The notes: a model not told the origin generated them from the letters alone. A stretch of 64,000 nt of DNA from Pulveribacter suum (GCF_003013695.1 NZ_CP027792.1:3182501-3246500); one strand, 5' to 3'; numbered from the stretch's first letter, positions 28,388-37,436 are shown. Numbers and translations are program-made.

Positions 28388-29824
28388 TCAGCCCTTGGGC
28401 TGCTTGGCTGGGCGCTTCCAGCCGGCCAGGCTGACCTGCTTGCCGCGCGCCACGGTCAGCGCGCCGGGCGGCGTGCTCTTGGTGACGGTGGAGCCGCCGC
28501 CCACGGTGCCGCCGGCGCCCAGGGTGAGGGGCGCCACCAGCACGCAATTGCTGCCCACATGCACGTCGGCCTCGATCACGGTGCGGTGCTTGTGGGCGCC
28601 GTCGTAGTTGGCGGTGATGCTGCCGGCGCCGTAGTTGACGCGCTCGCCCACGGTGGCGTCGCCCAGGTAGGCCAGGTGGTTGGCCTTGGCGCCGTCGGCC
28701 AGCGTCGAATTCTTGACCTCGACGAAGTTGCCGATGTGCACTTCGCGCCCCAGCTGCGCGCCCGGGCGCAGCCGCGCGAAGGGGCCGACCAGCGCACCGT
28801 CCCCCACCTCTACGCCCGCGGCCTCGCCGTCGATGTGGGTGTAGGGGTGGATGACGGCGCCAGCGCCGATGCGGGCGTTGGCGATGTGGCAGTAGGCGCC
28901 GATGCGCGCGCCCTCGCCGATCTGCACGCGGCCGCTGAAGAGGCAGCCCACATCGATCTCCACGTCCTGGCCGCAGGCAAGTTCGCCGGGCGCGCCGCTG
29001 CGCACGTCCTGGCGCAGGTCGAAGCGCGCCGGGTCGGCCAGGCGCACGCCCTGCTGCTCCATCAGCCGCGCGGCCTGGCGCAGCTGGTGGGCACGCTCCA
29101 GCTCGGCCAGCTGGGCGGGGCTGTTCACGCCGGCCACCTGCAGCGCATCGTCAATGCAGTGGGCGGCCACGGGCACGCCGCCAGCCACAGCCATGGCGAC
29201 GATGTCGGTCAGGTAGTACTCGCTCTGGGCGTTGTCGTTGGCCAGGCGCGCCAGCCAGGGCGCGAGCAGCCGGCCGGGCACGGCCATGATGCCGCTGTAG
29301 ATCTCGCCGATGGCGCGCTGCGCGTCGCTCGCGTCCTTGTGCTCGACGATGCGCTGCACGGCGCCATCCGGCCCGCGCACGATGCGGCCGTAGCCGGTGG
29401 GGTCGGGCAGCCGCACGGTGAGCAGCGCCATGCGGTCGGGGCCGGCCGCGGCCACCAGGGCGGCCAGGGTGCCCGCCTGGGTCAGCGGCACGTCGCCCGA
29501 CAGCACCAGCACCAGGCCGTCGCCGGCCAGCAGCGGCACCGCCTGCTGCACGGCGTGGCCGGTGCCCAGCTGTGGCTCCTGGCGCACGGTTTGCAGGTCA
29601 AAACCGGCGCCAGCGCCCTTGGGGCCTGCGCAGGCAGCTTCCACTTCGATAGCAGCGTGGCCCGTTACCACCACCACGCGGCGGGCCTGCAGGCAGGCTG
29701 CCTGGTCCAGCACATGGTGCAGCAGGGGCCGGCCGGCCAGGCGCTGCAGCACCTTGGGCGTGCGGCTTTTCATGCGCGTGCCGCGGCCGGCGGCCATGAT
29801 GATGATGTCGAGGGGCGCTGTCAT
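28388..29824 (-). CDS. glmU: Bifunctional N-acetyltransferase/uridylyltransferase GlmU, with repeat-encoded insert
   Basis: This 478-aa enzyme acetylates glucosamine-1-phosphate and then makes UDP-GlcNAc. The N-terminal pyrophosphorylase domain has the signature AAGRGTRMKSRTPKVL, and the C-terminal left-handed beta helix holds hexapeptide repeats. It is longer than E. coli GlmU (456). Residues 58-77 (AIEVEAACAGPKGAGAGFDL) are encoded by DNA matching the intergenic repeat in full length and in frame. They lie in the loop before the conserved QEPQLGTGHAVQQA. Catalytic motifs are untouched, so the enzyme is probably active. Confidence 0.96.
   Translation of the reverse strand: MTAPLDIIIMAAGRGTRMKSRTPKVLQRLAGRPLLHHVLDQAACLQARRVVVVTGHAAIEVEAACAGPKGAGAGFDLQTVRQEPQLGTGHAVQQAVPLLAGDGLVLVLSGDVPLTQAGTLAALVAAAGPDRMALLTVRLPDPTGYGRIVRGPDGAVQRIVEHKDASDAQRAIGEIYSGIMAVPGRLLAPWLARLANDNAQSEYYLTDIVAMAVAGGVPVAAHCIDDALQVAGVNSPAQLAELERAHQLRQAARLMEQQGVRLADPARFDLRQDVRSGAPGELACGQDVEIDVGCLFSGRVQIGEGARIGAYCHIANARIGAGAVIHPYTHIDGEAAGVEVGDGALVGPFARLRPGAQLGREVHIGNFVEVKNSTLADGAKANHLAYLGDATVGERVNYGAGSITANYDGAHKHRTVIEADVHVGSNCVLVAPLTLGAGGTVGGGSTVTKSTPPGALTVARGKQVSLAGWKRPAKQPKG
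29596..29653 (-). repeat. Intergenic repeat copy 6, translated within glmU
   Basis: In the coding direction GCTATCGAAGTGGAAGCTGC, CTGCGCAGGCCCCAAGGGCG, then CTGGCGCCGGTTTTGACC. It aligns end to end with copy 1 and stays in frame. Confidence 0.7.
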
Positions 29825-29894
29825 GGGGAAGGAGTCAGGGTTGCAGGCAAGGCCGCGCGGCGCGCGAAACGGGGATTATCGGACGCCCTGCCGG

Positions 29895-29952
29895 CTATCA
29901 AAAACCATAGCTACCAGCGTTTGTCTGGCAATGGTTTCAGCCCGATTTGACC
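29895..29952 (+). repeat. Intergenic repeat copy 7
   Basis: CTATCAAAAACCATAGCTAC, CAGCGTTTGTCTGGCAATGG, then CAGCCCGATTTGACC. It lies between glmU and the DUF2917 gene. Confidence 0.85.
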
Positions 29953-29965
29953 CTAAACCCGGCCT

Positions 29966-30346
29966 TCAGGCCCCGCAGGCCTGTGGCTGGGCGGCGCAGG
30001 CCGCCGGGCGCGCGGCCGGGGCATCGGCGCCGGCGCGGCGCCACTGGTAGTGCAGCGGCTCGCCGCCCAGGGGCTCCAGCACGGCCTGCTGGCCGGCCTG
30101 CACCTGCAGGCACTGGCCGGCATGCAGCAGCGCATCGCCCGAGGCCTCCAGCCAGCCGCCGGGCCCGGTGCCCAGGGTGACCCAGGCGCGCCCGCGCAGC
30201 ACGCGCAGCTGCATGGCCGCCGCAGCGCGCAGGCTGCGGGCCTGGTGCAGCTCCAGCGTCTGCACCTCGGCACCCGCGGCCAGGCGCACGGGCTGCGGCG
30301 ACGATTGTTGCGATTCGGGAACAGATACGGAAGCTACGGCGGTCAT
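29966..30346 (-). CDS. DUF2917 domain protein
   Basis: This 126-aa protein has a central cupin-like segment (LRVLRGRAWVTLGTGPGGWL and GDALLHAGQCLQVQAGQ) typical of DUF2917. The ATG at 30344-30346 has GGAG six bases upstream. It is divergent from a LysR regulator with 136 bp between the starts, an arrangement that usually signals regulation by the LysR protein. The C-terminal tail is Ala/Pro-rich and probably disordered. Molecular function is unknown. Confidence 0.85.
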   Translation of the reverse strand: MTAVASVSVPESQQSSPQPVRLAAGAEVQTLELHQARSLRAAAAMQLRVLRGRAWVTLGTGPGGWLEASGDALLHAGQCLQVQAGQQAVLEPLGGEPLHYQWRRAGADAPAARPAACAAQPQACGA

Positions 30347-30482
30347 GGCACGCTCCAAAAAAGCCTTGGGTGTGCCTGCAGTGTGAAACTGCGCGCCTGG
30401 GGCGTCCAATGAATTGCGATGCCCGGATAGATTCCCGAACTGCATCAATCACTGCCCCAGCACCCGCTTTCCAGGAGCCTTT

Positions 30483-31475
30483 ATGAGCACGCCGCCCGCC
30501 GCCGCCCTGCCCATCACCCACCTGCGCACCCGGCCCGTGGCCGCGGGCCACTGGCGTGCGTTCTTGGCCGTGGCGCGGCACCTGAACTTTCGCGCCGCGG
30601 CCGAGGAGCTGGCGCTGACGCAGTCCGCCGTCAGCCGGCAGATCCAGGCGCTGGAGGACGAAGTGGGTGTGCCGCTGTTCCTGCGCCACACGCGGGCGGT
30701 GGAGCTGACCAGCGCCGGCGGCCAGCTGCAGCGCGCCGTGGGCCCGGCGCTGGAGCGGCTGGACGCGGCCGTGCGCCAAGTGCGCCTGGCGGCGGGGCGG
30801 CGCAGCGTGGCCATCACCACCTGGGCAAGCTTTGCGTCGATGTGGCTGATCCCGCACATGGAGGAATTCCAGCGCGACCACCCGGACATCGACATCCGCA
30901 TCGACGCCAGCGACGCCATCCAGGACCTGGAGACGGCCGACGTGGACCTGGCCCTGCGCTCCAGCATCCCCGGGCACGCCGGCCCGGGCGCGCAGCGCCT
31001 GTTTGGCGAGCAGCTGGCGGTGGTGGGCAGCCCCTGGCTGCTGGGCAGCATGCCGCCCATCGCCACGCCGCAGGACGTGGCGCGCTTCACCCTGATCGAG
31101 GCCGGCGACGCGCACCGCATGCCCTACTTCGAGTGGATCACCTGGCGCCGCTGGTTCGGCGTGCACGGCCTGGAGCGGCTGCAGCCCAAGCGCTGGCTGT
31201 ACTTCAACTACGCCCAGCAGATCGTGCAGGCCGCGCTGGCCGGCCAGGGCCTGGCGCTGGCGCGCATGCCGCTGATCGCCGAGATCCTGGCGCGCGGCGA
31301 CCTGGTGGAGGTGCTGCCCGGCCACCGGCTGGACTCGCCCCTGGTGTACTGGCTGGTGCCGGGCCCGCGCGGCGCCCAGCGGCCGGAGGTGCAGGCGTTT
31401 TGTGCCTGGCTGCTGCTGCAGGCCGAGGCGACGCGGCTGGCGGTCGGCGAGCCGGCGGCGCAGCAGGGCGGCTGA
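30483..31475 (+). CDS. LysR family transcriptional regulator
   Basis: The protein has 330 residues. The N-terminal winged helix (RAFLAVARHLNFRAAAEELA; TQSAVSRQIQALEDEVG) is followed by the LysR effector-binding domain. AGGAG at 30473-30477 fixes the ATG at 30483. It is divergent from the DUF2917 gene, which is its most likely target. The variant is GcvA-like by the ALTQSAVSRQI and WLIPHMEEF patterns (weak inference). A repeat copy lies directly after the stop. Confidence 0.93.
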   Translation: MSTPPAAALPITHLRTRPVAAGHWRAFLAVARHLNFRAAAEELALTQSAVSRQIQALEDEVGVPLFLRHTRAVELTSAGGQLQRAVGPALERLDAAVRQVRLAAGRRSVAITTWASFASMWLIPHMEEFQRDHPDIDIRIDASDAIQDLETADVDLALRSSIPGHAGPGAQRLFGEQLAVVGSPWLLGSMPPIATPQDVARFTLIEAGDAHRMPYFEWITWRRWFGVHGLERLQPKRWLYFNYAQQIVQAALAGQGLALARMPLIAEILARGDLVEVLPGHRLDSPLVYWLVPGPRGAQRPEVQAFCAWLLLQAEATRLAVGEPAAQQGG

Positions 31476-31486
31476 GGCGCGGCGCC

Positions 31487-31544
31487 GCTCCTGATTTAAT
31501 AGCTTCCAGCGCTTGACTGGCAAGCGCTAGAGGCCGATTTGACT
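31487..31544 (+). repeat. Intergenic repeat copy 8
   Basis: GCTCCTGATTTAATAGCTTC, CAGCGCTTGACTGGCAAGCG, then CTAGAGGCCGATTTGACT. It lies between convergent lysR and tyrS. Confidence 0.85.
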
Positions 31545-31553
31545 GATATTGTG

Positions 31554-31572
31554 GTCAGTCAGTCAGTCAGTC
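31554..31572. repeat. GTCA tandem repeat at the tyrS stop
   Basis: Nearly five copies of GTCA. On the minus strand this places TGA in all three frames around the tyrS stop codon. Confidence 0.9.
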
Positions 31573-32799
31573 CAGCAGCACGCGCGCGAACTTGCGCTTG
31601 CCCACCTGCACCACGCAGCTGCCGGCTTCCAGCTTCAGGCCCTTGTCGCTGACCACCGCGCCATCGATGCGCACGCCGCCGCCGTCGATCAGGCGGTTGG
31701 CCTCGCTGCTGGAAGGCGCCAGGCCCGCAGCCTTGAGCAGCGCCCCGATGGACAGCGGCGCGCCGGACAGGCGCACCTCGGGGATGTCGTCGGGAATGCC
31801 GCCCTTGCTGCGGTTGTGAAAGTCCTCGTGCGCCGCATCGGCCGCGGCCGCGCTGTGAAAGCGCGTGGTGATCTCGCGGGCCAGCATGACCTTGGCGTCC
31901 TTGGGGTTGCGCCCGCCCGCCACCTCGGCCTTGAGCGCCGCGATCTCCGCCAGGCTCTTGAACGACAGCAGCGTGTACCAGTCCCACATCAGCGTGTCGG
32001 AGATCGACAGCACCTTGGCGAACATGCTGTTGGCGTCCTCGGTGATGCCGATGTAGTTGTGCTTGGACTTGGACATCTTGTCCACGCCGTCCAGGCCGAC
32101 CAGCAGCGGCATGGTGAGCACGCACTGCGGCTCCTGGCCCCACTCCTGCTGCAGGTGGCGGCCCATGAGCAGGTTGAACTTCTGGTCGGTGCCGCCCAGC
32201 TCCAGGTCGCTCTTCAGGGCCACCGAGTCGTAGCCCTGCAGCAGCGGGTACAAAAATTCGTGCAGGCTGATGGAGCTGCCGTCCGTGAAGCGCTGGTGGA
32301 AGTCGTTCCTCTCCATCATGCGGGCCACGGTGTACTTGGCGGCCAGCTCGATCATGCCGCGCGCGCCCAGCTGGTCGCTCCACTCGCTGTTGTAGCGGAT
32401 CTCGGTGCGCGCAGGATCGAGCACCTTGGCCGCCTGGGTGTAGTAGGTCTCGGCGTTTTGCTTGATCTGCTCGGCGGTGAGCGGCGGGCGCGTGCTGTTG
32501 CGCCCGGACGGATCGCCGATCAGCGTGGTGAAGTCGCCGATCAGAAAGATGACCCGGTGGCCCAGGTCCTGCAGCTGGCGCATCTTGTTGAGCACCACCG
32601 TGTGGCCCAGGTGGATGTCGGGCGCCGTGGGGTCCAGCCCCAGCTTGATGCGCAGCGGCTGGCCGGTGGCCGCCGAGCGGGCGAGCTTCTTGGCCCACTC
32701 GTCCTGCGGCAGCAGTTCATCGACGCCGCGCAGCGACACTTCAAGCGCCTGTCCTACGTCGCCGGTCAATGGAAATGTTGTAACAGCAGCTTGATTCAT
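31567..32799 (-). CDS. tyrS: Tyrosyl-tRNA synthetase
   Basis: This 410-aa class I aminoacyl-tRNA synthetase charges tRNA-Tyr. It has the HIGH-type motif DIHLGHTVVL, the KMSKS motif DKMSKSKHN and a C-terminal S4 RNA-binding domain (LIDGGGVRIDGAVV). The ATG at 32797-32799 gives the family length, and a longer open frame upstream is not coding-like. The stop codon lies in a GTCA tandem repeat that puts TGA in all three frames. It is divergent from the M23 peptidase gene. Confidence 0.97.
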   Translation of the reverse strand: MNQAAVTTFPLTGDVGQALEVSLRGVDELLPQDEWAKKLARSAATGQPLRIKLGLDPTAPDIHLGHTVVLNKMRQLQDLGHRVIFLIGDFTTLIGDPSGRNSTRPPLTAEQIKQNAETYYTQAAKVLDPARTEIRYNSEWSDQLGARGMIELAAKYTVARMMERNDFHQRFTDGSSISLHEFLYPLLQGYDSVALKSDLELGGTDQKFNLLMGRHLQQEWGQEPQCVLTMPLLVGLDGVDKMSKSKHNYIGITEDANSMFAKVLSISDTLMWDWYTLLSFKSLAEIAALKAEVAGGRNPKDAKVMLAREITTRFHSAAAADAAHEDFHNRSKGGIPDDIPEVRLSGAPLSIGALLKAAGLAPSSSEANRLIDGGGVRIDGAVVSDKGLKLEAGSCVVQVGKRKFARVLLD

Positions 32800-32833
32800 A
32801 AGGGTTTCCAGGGGTGTCTGCAGGACGACGCCG

Positions 32834-32839
32834 ACTATA
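32834..32839 (-). promoter_or_regulatory. Possible -10 box of tyrS
   Basis: TATAGT on the minus strand lies 35 bases before the tyrS start. The -35 is weak. Confidence 0.4.
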
Positions 32840-33001
32840 CTTGCGGGCATTTTGCAGCGGGGGATTCTAGTGGCCTGCCCACTTTCCCGGCCTTTGCGCC
32901 CTTTAGCCGCACCTTGATTTCCGCCTTGCTTCCCGCCTCCACGCTGCCCCGAGCCGCAGCACCCGAGGGGCCCGGAGGCATCACAGCCTGGGGTAAGACT
33001 C

Positions 33002-34372
33002 TTGTTGAAAAACAAACTGACCGCCGCCTGCGTGGCACTCCTTGAATCCGTCGCACGCACGGTTCGTCAGCACCCGAAACGCATCACCGCCGCCTTGGGC
33101 GCCGTGCTGCTCACCGGCGGCGGCGGCGCCTTTGCCGTGGCCTCGCTGGCACCCGACCCGGCGCAGCTGCCCGTCAGCACTGTGCTGGAAGAAGTCGACT
33201 CCCTGGCCGAGGGCAGCACCCTGGCCAGCCTGCTGGACAGCATGCCCAGCTACTCGCTGTACCGCTCTGACGTCACGCGCAGCACCGACACCCCGGAAAA
33301 CCTGCTGGAGCGCATAGGCGTGGCCGACCCGGCCGCCTCCGCCTTCCTGCGCGGCAACGACCTGGTGCGCCAGAACCTGCTCGGCCGCGCCGGCCGCTCG
33401 CTCACCGCCGAGGCCACCGACGACCAGCGCCTGCAGCGCCTGACGGCGCGCTGGGCGCCGGACGAAACCCCCAACTTCAAGCGCCTGGTGGTCGAGCGCG
33501 GCGCGGACGGCACCTTCAGCGCGCGCATCGAAAGCGCCCCCCTCACGGTGGGCAGCCGCCTGGCCGGCGGGGTCATTCGCAGCTCGCTGTTCGCCGCCAC
33601 CGACGCGGCCAACATCCCCGACGGCGTGGCCGTGCAGCTGGCCGACATTTTCTCCAGCAGCATCGACTTTCGCCGCTCGCTGAGGAAGGAAGACCGCTTC
33701 TCGGTGGTCTATGAGACGCTGGAAGCCGATGGCGAGCCGCTGCGCAGCGGCCGCGTGCTGAGCGCCGAGTTCCACAACAACGGCAAGACCCACGACGCGC
33801 TGTGGTTCCAGGAGACGCCCCAGTCCAAGGGCGCCTACTACACCCTGGAAGGCCAGAGCATGCGCCGCGCCTACCTGACCTCGCCGGTGGCCTTCACGCG
33901 CATCTCCAGCGGCTTTTCCATGCGCATGCACCCCATCCAGAAAACCTGGCGCGCGCACCTGGGCACCGACATGGCCGCTGCCACCGGCACGCCCGTGCGC
34001 ACCGTGGGCGACGGCGTGGTCGAGTTCGCCGGCGTGCAAAACGGCTACGGCAACGTGGTTTATGTGAACCACCGCAACCAGCACGTGACCGTGTACGCCC
34101 ACCTCAGCCGCATCGACGTGCGCAAGGGCCAGTCCATCGACCAGGGCGACACCCTCGGCGCCGTCGGCTCCACGGGCTGGGCCACCGGCCCCCATCTGCA
34201 CTTCGAATTCCGCGTCAACGGCCAGCACCAGGACCCGATGAGCATCGCCCGCCAAAGCGAGGCCGGCCAGCCTATCGCAGGCGCGGCACGCAAGGCCTTC
34301 GAACAGCTGGCCGGCAACATGCGCGTGCAACTGTCCGCCGCCTCGCAGACCCTGCAAGCCAGCGCCGAGTGA
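33002..34372 (+). CDS. M23 family metallopeptidase (cell-wall endopeptidase)
   Basis: This 456-aa protein has an N-terminal membrane anchor (about residues 27-48, LGAVLLTGGGGAFAVASLA), a middle OapA/LysM-like region and a C-terminal LytM/M23 domain. Zinc ligands are visible as HLGTD (near residue 318) and HLH in GPHLHFEF (near 397). It would cut peptidoglycan cross-links in the periplasm. There is no ATG. Two tandem TTG codons at 33002 and 33005 are candidate starts and either is possible. It overlaps anmK by one base (TGATG), linking wall cutting with recycling. Confidence 0.93.
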   Translation: MLKNKLTAACVALLESVARTVRQHPKRITAALGAVLLTGGGGAFAVASLAPDPAQLPVSTVLEEVDSLAEGSTLASLLDSMPSYSLYRSDVTRSTDTPENLLERIGVADPAASAFLRGNDLVRQNLLGRAGRSLTAEATDDQRLQRLTARWAPDETPNFKRLVVERGADGTFSARIESAPLTVGSRLAGGVIRSSLFAATDAANIPDGVAVQLADIFSSSIDFRRSLRKEDRFSVVYETLEADGEPLRSGRVLSAEFHNNGKTHDALWFQETPQSKGAYYTLEGQSMRRAYLTSPVAFTRISSGFSMRMHPIQKTWRAHLGTDMAAATGTPVRTVGDGVVEFAGVQNGYGNVVYVNHRNQHVTVYAHLSRIDVRKGQSIDQGDTLGAVGSTGWATGPHLHFEFRVNGQHQDPMSIARQSEAGQPIAGAARKAFEQLAGNMRVQLSAASQTLQASAE

Positions 34373-35532
34373 TGTCCGCGGGCACCCGCCCGGCGCAGCA
34401 GCCCGCAGAAGCTGCCACCGCCCAGTGGTACATCGGGCTGATGTCGGGCACCTCGCTGGACGGCGTGGACGGCGTGCTCGCCGAGATTTCAGAGTCCGGA
34501 TGCGCCGTAGCGCGCCATGCATCTGCGCCGCTAGCTCCTGAATTGAGAGCAGAGCTGCTCGCACTGAACACCTGCGGCGACAACGAGCTGCACCGCGCGG
34601 CCCTCGCCGCCAGCGCCTTGGCACGCACCTATGCCGGCGTGGTGCACGAACTCCTCAGCCAGTCCCGCCTGCCCGCCAGCACCGTGCGCGCCATTGGCGC
34701 CCACGGCCAGACTGTGCGCCACCAGCCCGGCCTGCACGACGGCACCGGCTACACCCTGCAGCTGAACAACCCCGCCCTGCTGGCCGAAGCCACCGGCATC
34801 ACGGTGGTGGCGGACCTGCGCAGCCGGGACGTGGCCGCCGGCGGCCAGGGCGCCCCGCTGGTGCCCGCCTTTCACCGGCGCGCGTTCGGCCAGGCGGGCC
34901 AAGCCGTGGCCGTGCTCAACATCGGCGGCATCGCCAACCTGAGCGTGCTGGGCGCGAGTGGCGCGACCACGGGCTTTGACTGCGGCCCCGGCAACGCGCT
35001 GATGGACCACTGGTGCCAGCGGCACCAGGGGCGCCTCTACGACGAGGACGGAAGCTGGGCAGCCAGTGGGCAGGTGCTGCCCGCTCTGCTGCAGCTCCTG
35101 CTGGCCGAACCCTACCTGGCGCTGCCGCCCCCGCGCAGCACCGGGCGCGACCTGTTCAACCCGGCCTGGCTGCAGCGCTGCCTGCAGGCCGCGGGCGCGT
35201 CGCAGGCCCGGCCGCAGGACGTGCAGGCCAGCCTGGCGGAGCTGACGGCCCGCGCCTGCGTGCAGGACATGCAGCGCCATGGCGCGGGCGCGCGACTGCT
35301 CATCGTCTGCGGCGGCGGCGCGCTCAACGGCCACCTCATGCGCCGGCTGCAGGCCCTGCTGCCCGGCGTGCGCGTCGAATCGTCCGCGCACCACGGCCTG
35401 CCGCCCCTGCAGGTGGAGGCCGCTGCCTTTGCCTGGCTCGCCCGCCAGTGCCTGCACGGCCTGCCCGGCAACCTGCCCGCCGCGACGGGCGCACGCGGGC
35501 CACGCGTGCTGGGCGCCATCTACCCGGCCTGA
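34372..35532 (+). CDS. anmK: Anhydro-N-acetylmuramic acid kinase
   Basis: This 386-aa cytoplasmic enzyme of peptidoglycan recycling converts 1,6-anhydro-MurNAc to MurNAc-6-phosphate. The signature IGLMSGTSLDGVDGV lies near the N-terminus, with the ATPase-fold motifs NIGGIANL and GFDCGPGNALMD and the late VCGGGALNGHLM. Length fits the family. The start codon overlaps the stop of the M23 peptidase gene, as is usual in related bacteria. Its stop is followed by a 365-bp non-coding stretch. Confidence 0.96.
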   Translation: MSAGTRPAQQPAEAATAQWYIGLMSGTSLDGVDGVLAEISESGCAVARHASAPLAPELRAELLALNTCGDNELHRAALAASALARTYAGVVHELLSQSRLPASTVRAIGAHGQTVRHQPGLHDGTGYTLQLNNPALLAEATGITVVADLRSRDVAAGGQGAPLVPAFHRRAFGQAGQAVAVLNIGGIANLSVLGASGATTGFDCGPGNALMDHWCQRHQGRLYDEDGSWAASGQVLPALLQLLLAEPYLALPPPRSTGRDLFNPAWLQRCLQAAGASQARPQDVQASLAELTARACVQDMQRHGAGARLLIVCGGGALNGHLMRRLQALLPGVRVESSAHHGLPPLQVEAAAFAWLARQCLHGLPGNLPAATGARGPRVLGAIYPA

Positions 35533-35897
35533 GGAAGAAGTCGCCCGGGGCAAAGACATGGTTTCGCACCAGCTGCCTGTGATGAGCGGCACTGCCGGCC
35601 GGCGCGGAGCAAGCGCCCATCGCGCCGCTGCAGATCCACGCTGCCACCCTGCCCGCCCGGCGCATGGCAGCACCACGCCAGTGCAAGGCAGCAAGTGACG
35701 CTCCACCAGTTCCAGGCCGATCAAGGCTGCATGGTCAGCCTGCAGTCCAGGGGATGAAAGAACAGCGGACTCATCGTGGGCGCCGGCGAGGTGCGTGCCT
35801 GAAGGGGTCGGCGCCCGCGGCCAGGCATGCATGAAAAAACCGCCCTCGGGCGGTTCTCTCGTTTACGCACGGCGGCCCTGGCGGCCGGTGCGATCCA
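35533..35897. other. Non-coding stretch between anmK and erpA
   Basis: Apart from the erpA terminator at 35838-35855, no gene, promoter or repeat could be recognised in these 365 bases. A minus-strand frame stays open through part of it, but its sequence is low in hydrophobic order and matches no family known to me. Confidence 0.6.
35838..35855 (-). terminator. Rho-independent terminator of erpA
   Basis: An 8-bp perfect stem (AACCGCCC / GGGCGGTT) with a two-base centre is followed, on the minus strand, by six T residues. It lies 42 bp beyond the erpA stop. Confidence 0.85.
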
Positions 35898-36272
35898 TTA
35901 TTGGTCAGTGGGCGAGAAGCTGGAGCCGCAGCCGCAGGTGGTTTCGGCGTTGGGGTTCTTGATGACGAACTGAGCGCCCTGCAGATCTTCCTTGTAGTCG
36001 ATCTCGGCGCCCACCAGGTACTGAAAGCTCATGGCGTCGATCAGCAGCGACACGCCATTCTTGGTCATGGTGGTGTCGTCCTCGTTGGTGATCTCGTCGA
36101 ACGTGAAGCCGTACTGGAAGCCCGAGCAGCCACCGCCCTGCACAAATACGCGCAGCTTCAGATCCGGGTTGCCCTCCTCGGCGATCAGGTCGGCCACCTT
36201 GGCGGCAGCGCTGTCGGTGAACAGGATGGGGGTGGGCATTTCGGTGGTGGTGATTTCGGCAACGGCGCTCAT
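35898..36272 (-). CDS. erpA: Iron-sulfur cluster insertion protein ErpA
   Basis: This 124-aa A-type carrier has the three cluster-binding cysteines, one in [11 protein letters not shown] and two in the C-terminal TTCGCGSSF. It receives Fe-S clusters from the ISC machinery and passes them to apoproteins, including IspG/IspH. Length and motif spacing are canonical. Own promoter or read-through from the ribosomal genes cannot be decided. A clear terminator follows. Confidence 0.97.
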   Translation of the reverse strand: MSAVAEITTTEMPTPILFTDSAAAKVADLIAEEGNPDLKLRVFVQGGGCSGFQYGFTFDEITNEDDTTMTKNGVSLLIDAMSFQYLVGAEIDYKEDLQGAQFVIKNPNAETTCGCGSSFSPTDQ

Positions 36273-36417
36273 GTCGGCTCCTGGGCAGTGGTACGCGGAA
36301 TGTTAAGGCAAACCCTGTGGCGCCGCAGGGGCAGCGGCATTTGCCGCCAGGGCGCATAAGGCTTTAGCCGCATATGGGGCCGCAGGCCGCGGCAGGCAAT
36401 GCCTGCAGGCATGAAAA

Positions 36418-36436
36418 AACCGCCACGAGGGCGGTT
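36418..36436 (-). terminator. Rho-independent terminator of rplM-rpsI
   Basis: The stem AACCGCC / GGCGGTT has a five-base loop. On the minus strand it is followed by T6, 24 bp beyond the rpsI stop. Confidence 0.85.
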
Positions 36437-36460
36437 CTTTCGGCTCTGCAAGGCTGAATA

Positions 36461-36853
36461 TCAGCGCTTGGAGAACTGCTTGGCGCGGCGTGCGGAGTGC
36501 AGGCCGACCTTCTTGCGCTCGACTTCGCGGGCGTCACGGGTCACGAAGCCGGCAGCGCTGAGCTGGGGCTTGAGCGTGGCGTCGTAGTCGATCAGAGCGC
36601 GGGTGATGCCGTGGCGGGCAGCGCCGGCCTGGCCGGATTCACCACCGCCGTGCACGTTCACCTGGATGTCGAAAGTCTCGACATGGCCCGTGAGCGCCAG
36701 CGGCTGCTTGGCAATCATGATGGAGGTTTCGCGGCCGAAGTACTGCTGAATGTCTTTGCCATTCACAGTGATCTTGCCGGAGCCCTTCTTCAGAAACACA
36801 CGGGCGACGCTGGACTTGCGACGGCCGGTGCCATTGTTCCATTCACCAATCAT
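36461..36853 (-). CDS. rpsI: 30S ribosomal protein S9
   Basis: This 130-aa protein matches S9 throughout, beginning [19 protein letters not shown] and ending with the conserved basic tail [17 protein letters not shown] that reaches toward the P-site tRNA. It lies 9 bp after rplM in the usual two-gene operon. Confidence 0.98.
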   Translation of the reverse strand: MIGEWNNGTGRRKSSVARVFLKKGSGKITVNGKDIQQYFGRETSIMIAKQPLALTGHVETFDIQVNVHGGGESGQAGAARHGITRALIDYDATLKPQLSAAGFVTRDAREVERKKVGLHSARRAKQFSKR

Positions 36854-36862
36854 CTCGGCTCC

Positions 36863-37291
36863 TTAGATATCCAGCACTTTGGGCTGCTGCGCGCTGTGCG
36901 GATGCTCGCCGCCGCCATAGACCTTGAGCTTCTTGACCATGGCGTAACCCAGGGGGCCCTTGGGCAGCATGCCCTTGACGGCCTTTTCCAGGGCGCGGCC
37001 GGGGTGCTTGGCTTGCAGGTCGCGGAAGTTGGTGGCAGTGATGCCGCCGGGAAAGCCGGAGTGGCGGTAGTACATCTTGTCCGTGGACTTGGTACCCGTC
37101 ACTTTGAGCTTGGAGGCGTTGATCACGACGATGTAGTCGCCGGTGTCAACGTGAGGCGTGTAGATGGCTTTGTGCTTGCCGCGCAGACGGAGGGCCACTT
37201 CGCTGGCGACCCGACCGAGCACCTTATCGGTGGCGTCAATCACAAACCACTCGTGCACGACCTCAGCAGGCTTTGCGCTGAAGGTGGTCAT
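36863..37291 (-). CDS. rplM: 50S ribosomal protein L13
   Basis: This 142-aa protein is an early assembly protein of the large subunit. It has [20 protein letters not shown] near the start, [18 protein letters not shown] in the middle and [16 protein letters not shown] near the end. It is the first gene of the rplM-rpsI operon. A TATAAT box lies about 130 bp upstream, leaving a leader of roughly 120 nt. Confidence 0.98.
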   Translation of the reverse strand: MTTFSAKPAEVVHEWFVIDATDKVLGRVASEVALRLRGKHKAIYTPHVDTGDYIVVINASKLKVTGTKSTDKMYYRHSGFPGGITATNFRDLQAKHPGRALEKAVKGMLPKGPLGYAMVKKLKVYGGGEHPHSAQQPKVLDI

Positions 37292-37419
37292 GGTGAGTTT
37301 TCTCTGGAGAAAGAGGGTTTGGCCGGTCCTTTTCCACGGTCGGTGCTCTTCTTGACGTGAGCCTCTTAGGTGGGTGCAAGGCTTCGCCGCGGGACCTGAA
37401 AATCGCTGCGAAGCCCGCC

Positions 37420-37425
37420 ATTATA
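37420..37425 (-). promoter_or_regulatory. -10 box of the rplM-rpsI promoter
   Basis: A perfect TATAAT on the minus strand lies just after the kinase-gene terminator. The -35 region is weak. Transcription would start near 37413, giving a leader of about 120 nt before rplM. Confidence 0.6.
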
Positions 37426-37436
37426 TAACGCTGGCC

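Noticed and set aside
34490..34620. Similarity of a stretch inside anmK (CTCCTGAATTGAGAGC) to the intergenic repeat
   Set aside because: Only a short part resembles the repeat, and the encoded residues fit the usual AnmK sequence, so chance is more likely than insertion.
35543..35832. Open minus-strand frame between anmK and erpA
   Set aside because: No start signal, no domain and no conserved pattern; probably open by base composition only.
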